NCBI GenBank assembly: GCA_945859605.1
Contig: OX243825.1
Location: forward strand, 20,361,196-20,425,195
Length of the DNA: 64,000 nucleotides
Direction of reading: 5' to 3'
From: Lumbricus rubellus
Lineage: Eukaryota > Annelida > Clitellata > Crassiclitellata > Lumbricidae
Every line of letters starts with the position of its first letter. Position 1 is the first letter of the stretch. Positions 1 through 11,755 of the stretch are shown piece after piece. A model generated the notes under the pieces. The model was given only the letters and a program-made list of their open reading frames with translations. It ran no database searches and was not told where the DNA came from. Position numbers and translations under genes: made by a program.

Positions 1-39
1 AAATTTCTATTACAAAACAATACAACACAAGAGTACTTA

Positions 40-240
40 ATGGTTAACACGCTGGCCAAAAGTGCGAGAGGTAGCAGGTTCAAGCCCCCGTTGGGCGGAA
101 TTGATTTGTAGGCTGCTATTAGCGCCATGTAAATGCAAAGCTGTCTGCTCAGTTGGTAGTTAAGTTTAATTAAGATTACTGCATAACTTGTAAATGTAAA
201 GCGCAGTGCGTCTTGCAGGCGTTTCAATAAAGAAAAGATT
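40..240 (+). mobile_element. SINE-2 type copy (tRNA-Arg-like), 5' part degraded
   Basis: Contains a B-box-like GGTTCAAGCCC, then GTAGGCTGCTATTAGCGCC, shared with the copy at 50205-50450 (GCAGGCTGCTATTAGTGCC), and ends near a CAATAAAG motif. Confidence 0.55.
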
Positions 241-300
241 ATTACACTGGACAACAAATTTTAACTTTTTTTCTGTATCCTAAACAAATTTGACTGCTTT

Positions 301-2690
301 CTATAGAATTTGACGTGCTGAACACGATGGTGTTCTCAGAATTTTTGTAGCACGTAAGGTTTTTGAGAAAAACGGCATGCAAGATGTTAACTGAAATGCT
401 TGTTTATTGCATAGGGGCCTACATTTTCAATATAGGCTTACTATAATAACATTGTGTTTCCTCTTAAATTTCAGGTGGAACTAATAGATTGCAACATGCT
501 GAACACAAATATGTATTTGGAATGTCTGTAGCACGTAGGATTTGTCATAAACAAGTGATTATGCATTTAGCATAGTTACATATAATAACGGCACACACTA
601 TGATGGCAATGTCAGCAAGAGGAAATTAACTTTGCTTGGAATTTTCGTTTGTAATCACTGTCTGACGCTTCACGAATGAGAGTCCAACAATAGTCACCCA
701 GCATAGACGGATTCCACTTGCCCTGGTACCGTTTCTCCATCTTCGCAATGTCCTGATGAAACCTCTCACCATGTTCGTCACTGACGTCGCCGAGGTTGGC
801 TGGGAAAAAGTCCAGGTGGGAATGAAGAAAATGTATCTTCAATGACATTTTGCACTTCATTGATTTATACGCCTGAAGCAGACTTTCAACCTGTTCGACA
901 TAGTTTGGTGCCTTATGATTTCCAAGAAAGTTACAAACTACATTCTTAAAGGCATTCCACGCAGCATTTTCGGTACCCTGCAGCAGACCATCGAAGTGAC
1001 TATCCTTCATCACATGTCGGATTTGTGGGCCAACAAAAATGCCTTCTTTTATCTTAGCATCACTTATGCGTGGAAACATCTGGCGCAAGTAAGCAAATGC
1101 CTCACTTTGTTTGTTCATTGCTTTAACAACGTTTTTCATTAGCCCAAGTTTTATGTGCAAAGGTGGAAGGAATATCTTCTTTGGATCTACTAGTGGGTCG
1201 CGTGCAACATTCTTTTGCCCTGGAACCAATTGTTTGCGAGGTGGCCAGTCCTTTCTGATGTAATGAGAATCTCTTGCTCTGCTGTCCCACTCACAAAGAA
1301 AGCAACAGTACTTGGTATAACCAAGCTGCAGTCCCAGTAGAAGTGCTACTACTTTTAAATCTCCACAGTTATTCCAGTTGTACTTTGAGTACTGAATATG
1401 GTTAAGCAGCAGCTGCATGTTCTCATACGTTTCTTTCATATGAATTGCATGTCCGACAGGTATGGAAGGGTAGACATTACCATTGTGCAGCAAAACAGCC
1501 TTCAAACTTAGGACTGATGCGTCAATAAACAATCGCCATTCTGTTGGGTCATGGTCACATCCTAGAGCACAAAACAGTCCATTGATGTTACAGCAAAAAG
1601 TAAGACTGCCAGCTTGGCTGAAATATTTTGTCAGATCTTCATGACGACTGCGAAATACTGAAATTTTCGTTCCCAATGACAACAGATTCCTCCCTTGAAG
1701 CCTTGATCCCAGCAGTTCTGCCTGACTCTTTGATAAGTCCAAATCTCTGACCAGATCGTTCAGCTCTGCCTGAGATATCAAATGAGGCTCACTGGATGTT
1801 GATGGCACGAAGTCTGGATCAGCAGCAGCTTCCACCTGCACCGTCTCGTCCAACATTGCCTCCTCATCCTCATCCTCTAGTGTCCAAACCTCTGGTGCTT
1901 TCGGAATTGGAAGACTTTCGTCGTGGGGCACTGGTCTCATTGCCGATTCGAGGTGTGGGTACTCAATAAGCTTCCTGTTCTTTGTCGAGTATCCTGACAC
2001 ATTTGTCAGGCAGAAGTAGCAATCAGTTACATGATCTTTCTGCTCCCTCCATATCATTGGGATGGCAAACGGCATGGATGGTCGCGTACCACTCAGCCAA
2101 AGTCGTAGACTGGTAGCGCAAGATGTATACAACATATATGAGGAGCCCAAGTTTTCTCCTGGTCACCAATTTTGCACCCGAAGTATAACTCGTATGCCTT
2201 CTGAATGTGTGCAGTCATGCTCCTTTTCTGAGATTTCATAGTAAACTCACCACATATGTAACAAAACGTGTCACGGCTATTTCGACACTGGCGTGACATT
2301 TCAGAAAATTTATTAAATTTAAATCTGTTTTAATCAACAGTTTTGCTGAAATGAAATGCTGCTTGACGCAGATGTTACATAGAAAGACTGTTTACTCATT
2401 GTTGCTGTGTTGCCATGGAGACAGCCCAAATTTGTTTGCTCTCTTTTAATGACGCCAGTCTCTGTTACATGTTGCAGTTGTTATAGCGGTCAACAATATT
2501 ACTTTAACCTAAACAGAACATACGCTACTGTCAAACAAAACCTGTGTGTGAATGATTCTGCAAAATATCTATGTTTTAAAATTTCTCTATTATTGTAAAT
2601 AAAAACTGGTCATATCTCAAAAACCCTACGTGCTGTGAAAATTTCGAAGTTATTTCTGTGATCAGCATCACAAAATCTATGTGGTACACC
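301..2690 (-). mobile_element. DNA-transposon-like element with imperfect terminal inverted repeats
   Basis: About 67 bp at 303-369 and, inverted, at 2613-2690 share one layout: a CTATAGAATTT-like outer end, TGCTGAACAC or TGCTGATCAC, then GTAGCACGTAAGGTTTTTGAG or CAGCACGTAGGGTTTTTGAG. A third direct copy lies at about 485-547. Between them is a frameshifted ORF. No clear target-site duplication was seen, so the exact ends are approximate. It lies in the dystrophin intron left of exon 34. Confidence 0.7.
612..2299 (-). pseudogene. transposon-associated protein of a widespread invertebrate family, frameshifted
   Basis: A long open frame (2150 to 612, 512 codons) ends with HFLHSHLDFFPANLGDVSDE, HGERFHQDIAKMEKRYQGKW and NPSMLGDYCWTL. 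I recognise this combination as a protein repeated many times in hydra, arthropod and other invertebrate genomes, unnamed and probably transposon-borne. The N-terminal 60 or so residues (CYICGEFTM..., TWAPHICC) lie in another frame from 2299; the two frames meet near 2120-2150 at PHICC/TSCATSLRLW, so one indel breaks the gene. Two Cys pairs at the start suggest a zinc-binding head. Enzymatic class not established. Confidence 0.75.
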
Positions 2691-2840
2691 AGAAATTATA
2701 AAGGAGACAAAAACCTTGTAAACTTGTGTTATTATTATTATTATTATTATTATAAAATATCATTTATTAATTAAAACAACCTGTTGCTAAACAATATATA
2801 TTATTATTATTATTATTATTATTAATCTGCTTTTATTTTC
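2360..2840. other. intron, transposon right end and ATT microsatellites
   Basis: Up to 2690 this is the right end of the DNA element. Beyond it are two ATT-type microsatellites (about 2730-2755 and 2797-2823). No coding signal seen. Confidence 0.6.
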
Positions 2841-2919
2841 AAACAGTTGACACAAAACAGTAATAAACTGACGACCACGTTATTACGAGGGAGTCGAATT
2901 TAACTGGTGACATCCATGC

Positions 2920-3070
2920 AAGTTGTTCATCACATCGTACTGCACAGTTCAATGCCATCTGCCGAATGAAAGGTTGAGCGGACCTTTTGGGAGGAAAGTG
3001 GGAAGTGATCCAACATCCGTGCGTCCGCCATGCCAGGGTGTTTACCATTACCCTAAACCCTGCCTCTCGA
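2920..3070 (+). repeat. interspersed repeat copy A
   Basis: Shares with 18340-18490 the order CATCACATC, GCCGAA, GAAAGGTTGAG or GAAGGTTGAG, GGAAGTGAT, and CATGCCAG. Function unknown; both copies are intronic in the same orientation. Confidence 0.55.
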
Positions 3071-3361
3071 TAATGAAAAAAATTATACATCAGCAAGAAA
3101 TAAGATAAGAAAAGAATACTCTTTAATATACCAATTGCTATCCGTATTTTGGTGTACAAACATGGTATAATAAACAAACATACATAATTTCTATATCCAA
3201 TCAATGTCAAAATGTTTTCATATAGCACAATATCCAAGGTCCAAAGTCCAATATAATTTTTCTTTCTTTAAAATAAAAATTGTATTATTTTAATTACCAA
3301 CAATTTATGCTGCACTTTGGTTTATGGTATTACATTCAAATATGATAAAGCCATTAAATAC

Positions 3362-3580
3362 CATTAGTTTGTCATCTGCATGCGATCCCGAAAGATTCTG
3401 TAGGTTTCCCTTGTCGTCAACAAGGTTCGAATGGTATTCCTCGAGCTCGTGTAGAAGTTGAGCGAGAGTGGAGCCAACGTCCGTCTCATCGTCTGTCGAC
3501 AGAACGATCGTCGGAACACTCTTCTCAGTACGAATCTTCTTCTGTTTCACTGAAGCCTCAATCTGAAGCGACTGCTTGTC
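3362..3580 (-). CDS. DMD: dystrophin exon 34: last exon in window, 3' boundary uncertain (residues 1731-1803)
   Basis: Acceptor ATATCAG at 3581. Encodes [20 protein letters not shown], then [30 protein letters not shown] lines up with KELEQFNSDIQKLLE of human. The proposed donor ATG|GTATTT at 3361 is weak and chosen mainly because it keeps phase 0; the true end could be nearer 3400. The remaining exons lie left of the window. Confidence 0.8.
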
Positions 3581-6500
3581 CTGATATGAACAGATCCACA
3601 GCATGCAGAATTTATAAGATGCTTTTTTAATATACCAATCACTTCTGTATTGCTGTTCATTCATTCGTATTTCGTAACCAGGATTTATATAGGGTCCCTT
3701 CAAGGTGACTACTCAGAAGCACTCCCAATCCCAGTATAGTTATAAAGGAGTTTTGAGCTGTGCATAAAAAGAGTCAAAGTGGACCTTGGGGAACAAGCAC
3801 AGCGACAAAGGAAGCCTGTTCCAAAGCATGTGGCCAATCGCTGAGAAGCGTAATTCTGCAAACAAACTCTTTAAAATACACGATAGGTGTTGGCCCAAGA
3901 CAAGAAGTCAATTAGTTAAATACTACACTAGTTCATTTCTCAATGTATCTGTATTTGATTTGCCAAATTTAACACTTCAACGCTGAACTGCATTGTCTTC
4001 CTAGTCACTCTTAGAACACTCAGTTTACAGATCTTGAAGAGGTGCTATAAGACTTCAGACTGATTCATTCGTACATTGACCCTTGTCATGAAACACTAAA
4101 CCGGCATTACTCTACATTTCACATTTTATTTGTTATCAACAGCAAAAGTTTTTCATATTGTATGTATCAGTAATCACTATTCAAACAACAATCTATTTTT
4201 ACTATTGACCCAATCCTGTTATAAATCTTAAATCAGACACAATACGAAGCAACTTAAACAGCTCAAGCAAAAACAAGTAAGAAAGTTTTTTTCTCGAGCT
4301 GTGTAGCTACGAGAGTAACATTGCAAAGACATAACACAAACCAAGAATTACTCCTGTTTTGAACCACTAAGGTATAATAGTTAGGAAACAAATTTACAAT
4401 TATTCGTAGAGGTTTCTTTGTTCGTCTAACCTTCAGTCTGTCGGTGATTTCCTGCCATCTCTGATTGAGTAGCGTCAGCAGCGGTTCAACCGTCTTGCTG
4501 TATCGGTTGCTTCGGCTGATGATGTCGACGGCTGAATCTCTCACCTGATCCAACTGACTTATCAGCTGACTGTGCTCCAACTGTCCAACAAACCAACATT
4601 CACATCCACTGCTCCAGTCAATGTGCTTCAAGACAAACACTCATCCGCAAGAATTCCCACTTCTCCTAATCGTAATCTCCATATTTCCAAAGCGCCACTT
4701 GAAAACCAAGCGTAGGTTGACGAGCGCTGTGTCTAGTCAGAAGGGTTGTCATAAAGAGTAGAATTCAAAGGAGGTCGGAGTTCATTTACCAAAGAATCAG
4801 GAATAGCTGCTAAGGTGGGTGGTGTCTAGGCCAAGAATTGGAAGGTGAAAGATCAAGTGAGTCGGGGTAAGAGTGCATAAACAGGTGAGACTTTAGTTTC
4901 GAATGGAAAGACCAAGGAGCGGTGGAAAGTGGAGTCTGATGAAGGTGATGGTTGGCTACCATCAAGGAAGGAGGCAGAACAAAAAAAGAGGAAAATTCAG
5001 AAGGCAGATCATTCCAGACACATGGTTCAGTGTTTGAGCTAAGAGTTTAAAACAGTTTGCTCCATGTATTCAATATTCATTCAGATCAACTCGCTGAGCC
5101 ATCCTCCCGGTTTCTGTAAAAAAATCGTAAAGGCATAGGTGTCAAATTTTCTAATAGACAAATCTAAACAACATCACATTACTTGAGCAAATAGTCTGAC
5201 TTAAAACATACCACAATTTGTTGAATCTGTTCCACTACAGACTCATCAATAGACGAAGCAGTATCCAATTCATTGAGGAAATCCTCCGTATTGTCCATCC
5301 AGATCATAAGCTCTCTTTGTGTTGTCTCAAAATCAACATACGCCTTCTCCAATTCGTCTGACAACTCCTAAAAGATTTTGCACAAAAGATGTAACATGCC
5401 TTGAAATTTCAAACAGAAGAGCTCATAGTCATATCACAATCGTAAACCTTGAATTTCCACAGTGTATTCAAAAGCTAAGAACAGGGAACCAGTTTATTCA
5501 CTAGCTCCGTGCAGATTCAGAGGGGTATTAAAAAATATCAAAGACCCGATGTCAAGGCTCCAACCTCAATAAATGCCTGGACCTACTTAAATCTCCTGTT
5601 ACTAACTTTTCTGATGTCAAATGAGACAATAAAAATTAAAATTAAAATGCATATTATTTTAATATGCATTTTAGTTTCAAGACAATAAGGGCAATAAAAC
5701 TAAAGTGTCTAAACAATGATGTAAACAACCATAATAAAAATGAATAGTGTCATTTCCCAAACAGCTCTCAACAAACAGGAAATACAAAATTTTACAGTTT
5801 ATTACCTCAAACATAGCGCAAAATTTTATAGCTCCTACAACTACCAATAAAATAACTTGCGTCGTACCTGCAGCGTTTTCTTCTGCTGTGCAATACGGTT
5901 CGCAAGATCATTCATCTGCAATGTGAGTTCCTTGACTCTCTCATCCAACTTTGTCAGAATGCTCTCATCGACGATCTTGTGCAACTGGCCAATGACGTCA
6001 GTGAGTGTCGTCAGATGAGGCTGTGCCTTATTTACTTCGACTTGTGCAGCCTACAGCCAAGTGCAAAATGATTTTTACTCATTAAAAGACATCATATGCA
6101 TTTTAAAAGTATAGGGTGACTCGATAGGTCGAGAACGATTTTGAATGAAGACAAATATATGTTAAAGTTTGAATAAGTGAGCTAGTGATCTATTTTTTTT
6201 AGTAACATTTCTCATTTGAACCACCTATCTGCCAGTATACAACTAAAAGCCCTCAAAGAAATCAATTTTGATCTACTACCGACCTTGATCCAGATCAAAT
6301 CATCTTCTATGTCCTTCGTGTGTTTATTCGATCCTTTCTGGATCAATTCCTCATTTGTGCTGGCAATGAAGTCGTTCAACGTTGTCGATTCAGTTTTAAA
6401 CTTTCTCATCAATTTCAACGTCTGGTCAAGGATGGATTTGCTCTGCGTCACCTGCATCAAAATCCATTCGCACAATATTTTACATAGAACAACTGACAGT

Positions 6501-9500
6501 GACAGCAATTAAAAAAGGAACAATGTTTAGTATAATAATTGATTTTACTCGCTACCATAGATCTACAAGTAATGCAAACAGTAGATTATATCAATCATCA
6601 ATTAACGAAAGCATTTGGCAAATGTGGAATGACAAATTCAAGCATTTCATATACAATTATATACATTCATATTACATTAAAAAATTGTTTAAATCATCAG
6701 AAACTTATTCATGGGAAGTAGGGACGCGGTGGTGTAGGGATATGCTCGGTGCCTTGAAGCCAGAAGGTTGCGGATTCGAATCCACCACAAGACGCCGAGT
6801 AGCGACCTTGAGCAAGTCCCTCACTTGCAATTGCTCATGCACTTCGGCGCGAAACTCCGATGCAGTGTCCACGCTGTAGTCTGTATGTATGTGCACTTGT
6901 TATAGCGCCCCTTCAAGCTCTCTCTACTCAGAGGCGCTCCTGAATACATAGCGGACACTGCATCAAAGTTTCGCGCCGAAGCGCTGAGCAATTGTGAGTA
7001 AAGGACTTGCCCAAAGTCCTTACGCGGCGAGGTGGATTCGAACCTCGAACCTTCCAGTTCCAAGGCAATGATGCCACCACTACACCACCGCCTCCAACCC
7101 CATGTAGTTGGGAGCGCCTCTGAGTAGAATCCTGAATGGACGCTATAAGTGCTCATACATACATACATACACAACAACTGTTAGCAAATTCCTATTAATC
7201 TAAAATATAAAAAAACAGAAGCTTTCCCGAAGATGAAGACGTGACTTACCTGAGCCCCAAGTTCGTTGTACAATTGTTTTGTGTTGTCTAGGTCGGCATT
7301 CAGTTTTTCCGGTGAGTCCACCTGTTTCTTTTCCACCACTTGCCGACCTGTCTTGATCACGTACTCCACCTCTGGTTTAATCTCACTCATTGTCTTGTAG
7401 AATTTCTGGAATAAAAAAAACCCATCAGTTTCAGACATTTTATTTTATTTTATTTCATAAATTTATATATTTTATTTCAGAAATTTATATAGCGCCTCTT
7501 CAAAGTAAGGTACTCAGAAGCGTTCCCGGTCCAACCAAGTTTTGCTGATAAAATAATGCTTGATTACAATGTACAAGTGCACGATATATGCAGAGCCATT
7601 CAACTGAATACAATTTAATAATATTTCCTATGAACATGAATATCATTAATAAATCTATATAATCTATATAGTTCCACTTGCTTGTACCTCCATTATGCAA
7701 AGCCATGCTTTTTGTGTGGTTGGCCAGGCAGTATCTCATTCTGTAAGCACTAGAAACTGTCATTTTGGACAAGCTGGTGTTGGGAGCAGCTCTGAGTATC
7801 TTCCTCAAAGAGGTGCTATATAAATATTAATATATGAATTAATGAAAACCTAACTAACTACACTTATAAATGTAACCACTTTCTTCAGTCAGCATCTAAA
7901 CATTCCAGTGGTCTTCTCTCGTGGGGTGCAGTGGTGTAGTCGTTGCCTTGAAGCCGGAAGGTTCGAGGTTTGAATCCACCTCGCCGCATAAGGACCTTGG
8001 GTAAGTCGTTCACCCACAATTGCTCAGCGCTTCGGCGTAAAACTCCGATGCAGTGTCCGCTCTGCATTCGGGAGCACCTCTGAGTAGAGAGAACTTGAAG
8101 GGGCGCTATAACAAGTGCACATACAAACATAGGCGTAGGGGACATTTCAGGAGTGGGGGGGGGCAAAAGTTTTTTCCATCCGGCCGAAAATTCGCGTAAC
8201 TTTTACCTTTTTCCGCCCCAAAAAATCTGACGACCTTTTTTTTCTTTAGTCGTCCGGTCAAAATTGCCCGAAAATTCCCGTTACTTTTCCGCCCGAAAAA
8301 TCTGACGACCTTTTTTCTTTAGTCGTCCGGTCGAAATTTCTTAATTTCTTTATACATTTTTTAATACTTTTCCCGGACAGATTGCCCGAAAAACCAGGCT
8401 TGCCCGAAATTTGGGGGGGGGGGGGCATTTGCCCCCTCTGGACCCCCGTCTCCTACGCCTATGCATACAAACAAACAAGTCTCATAATACTTGCCATGCA
8501 GTGATCCAGCTGGGTCTGTAGGTGTTCCGGGTCGAGACTGGAAATGTCGAGAATGTGGATCTGCTCTTCCAGTTCTTCCAGAACGTGTTTGATGTGCGCC
8601 AGCTTCGGATCAAAGTCCACGGGACGCTGGAACTTGTTGAACTTTGCCGACACCTCACCGTAATGTTTCTTTCAAAAAATCAAAACAGTCACAATCAGCC
8701 AGTGAGGCAAGTAAAAAAAACAGAACTTCGTTTCTATCATTCCCTTTTCTTCAAGTAAAAAAGAAGAATTTTTCGTTTTTTCAACAATACAGTTGACAGA
8801 CTGCAACCAGTATGAACAAGTTATGCAATTCAAACAATTCGCAAGAATTCAAATCACAGAATACATAAATCACAAATTTGCAGCAATGCCAGGCGCATAC
8901 TTTAGCTGCCAACTATGGAATGAAAGAAGAGCTAAACCCAGAGTATTACAACAAGTGCTTCTAAACTTTAAATACACAGAATGAAGTACCTTTAGAATGA
9001 GGAGCTGCTGTTCCAGTCTTTCAGCTTCTTCCATTCTATTCTCATCACGAAAGACGGCCACTTCTTTATCGAAATCACCCAAAATGACTTCATGCTGTTC
9101 AAATTCAGCCTTTAATGACTGTGCAAAAGAAACAAATCTGTTAAACGCGTATTACCATAAGGAGCTATGTGTATCTCAGTCTAATTAATTTCGGGCTGTA
9201 CAATAGTGTACATTTATACATGATTAAAATGCAACATGTTTGCTTATATAGACATCTTAAAAAGTGGTTGATTTCCTGAATGAATGAATGAATAAATGAT
9301 TGCAGAAGTGCAAAATCATTACAAGTTTCGCCCTAGGTTGCATAATTTTAAGCTTCCAGCCAAATATGATGGAAACTATATAGTGGAAGAGTTTTATATA
9401 GAAACTTGCAACAAACCTTTCTAGTGAGAACAATTATTATGGTATCATATTTTTCCTGTAACCTGTACCTGAATGCGTCAGGACACGTAGAAAATAAACT

Positions 9501-11710
9501 TAATAAACATCCTGTCAATAAACACAGATAATACAACTACTAGTCATTCAAATCCTAGGATCTCCTGAATTCATACCTCAAACTCCTTTGGCGTGTCACC
9601 AGCCAGTATGTCGGCATCGAGTCGTGCCTGTAGGAGAGCCGTGACATCAGTCATCCACTGCGACACCTCGACGATCTGACCTTCACGATTCTGTGCTGCA
9701 AGCACAGCTTCTGTCAAACATATTGTTCTTTGTTTTGCCTACAACGAAAAGCATGTAACATCTCGTAACATCGTATTTGCATCAGGCATTAATTGTAACA
9801 TAGAATCAAAGCATGGAATCATAGCATAGAATTACAGCATAGAATAATTATAATAGGACAGTATCATAGCATGGAATCATAGCATAGAGTAACAGCATTG
9901 AATTATAGCGTAGAATTACAGCATAGAATAATAGGACAGCATCATAGCATGGAATTAATGCACAGAATTACAGCATAGAATCGTAGCATTGAATCATAGC
10001 ATAGAATCATATCATAGAATGACTCAGCAGCACCTTTACTTTACAATTACCTTGATTTATCCATATTAAAAAACACTTCAAAAGTTAAATGCTGCATGCA
10101 AACACAAAACAAACTCATTATAACTATTAAATTAAAGAGCAAAAAATGAATGAACCTTAGTTTCACTTAACCATTATTACCTTATTTCATATAAACCATT
10201 ACTGTGTTTCATCTTAACCATCAGCTTGTTTCACCCAACCCATCCTTACTTTGCATTCATCAAAAAAGTGAGAAATTTTGTTCAGAACCATCCTGTGGTC
10301 CCTCCCTATGGAATGGGCTTCCACCATCAGTTCGCTCTGCCATCCTCTCTGGTATTGTATCCTCGTCTTTCGTCTAAAAACTTGCCTTTTTTCTCGGGGT
10401 TGAATGCACTGGGAGCGCTTCTGAAAGGCTCTTGCTGCAAGAAGCGCTTTATAAATGGTCAGATAAAATAAGATAAGATCCTAAGTCCGTTACTAGAGTT
10501 GCATGCTTGCCATTTGTGATTCTTTGAATGGACCATCTTGTATTTCAGAATTCATTTTAGGCTGAAAGTATCTATGAGGAGACTCTGGTATAATAATCTA
10601 CTGTAAGACAATAAGAACAATACCTCTTCCATGATTGTCCTTTGTCGCTCCATGTAGCCATCACGATCTGTTGTAATTATTGCTACCATGATGTGGTTGT
10701 TGAGCAAATATTGCGCAAGCTCCTTTATTCGCAAGAGATTCTCCTCCTTCTGTGTCGCAACGAAACCCTCCAAATCCTACAAGTTTTGAAAATCACACTA
10801 AAAATAAGTTTGAAAGACCATCGCAGATGTGAACGGCCAAAGCAGACATAAAAAGCCATAGTCAAACACAAAAGGCAGTCCCTTGAGTTGGCCTGAAAGG
10901 CAGCCACGGGTATGACATCATTTTCTTAGCCTCTGCATATCCATTCATTCATTCATTCATTCATTCATTCATTCAAGCATCTGCTGGTCTATAGCATGTC
11001 TTCAAGGAAACTACTCAGAGGTGCTCCCGACTCCAGCACGGTCAAAAAGAACAGTTTGCACGTGCTTATATAGAATGTGTCAGAGAGTGACTCAGAGAAC
11101 AGGCACAGCTCAAGCTCATTGAAGTCTGTCCACCATATTGCAACTGCAATATTTTATTAAAGAATAATTGTGGCAGTCAAGCTTCAAAAGAAACTCCATA
11201 CTGTTGGGCCAACCACAGAAAACAGCACGGCTTTGCATGATGGAGGTATGTAGGGCGCGGTGGTGTAGTGGTGGCGTCGTTGCCTTGGAGCCAGAAGGTT
11301 CGAAGCTCGAATCCACCTCGCCGCGTAAGAACCTTGGGCAAGTCCTTCACTCACAATTGCTCAGCGCTTCGGCGTGAAACTCCGATGCAGTGTCCACTCT
11401 GCATTCAGGAGCGCCTCTGACTAGAAAGAGAGCTTGAAGGGGCTCTATAACATGTGCACATATAAACAAACAGGAACAATACTCCAGTTTAGTTTAGTCG
11501 TCATGACTTACATCTAGTTCTTCGGACAATTCTTCCGCATCTCCACTCAGCTTCGATCCTTTCGACATCTTCTCTTCCAGATCATTGATCCAGATCGTCT
11601 CCTCCGAGATCAGAGCTGCACAGTCAAAAAACAAAGCATAATTATCAAAACATAAAATAATATATATATATAATATATATATATGCACATAATCATATAT
11701 TATATATATA

Positions 11711-11755
<45 letters not shown>

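Noticed and set aside
9775..10022. CRISPR array
   Set aside because: Units vary in length and sequence without spacers, in an intron of a eukaryotic gene; it is a minisatellite.
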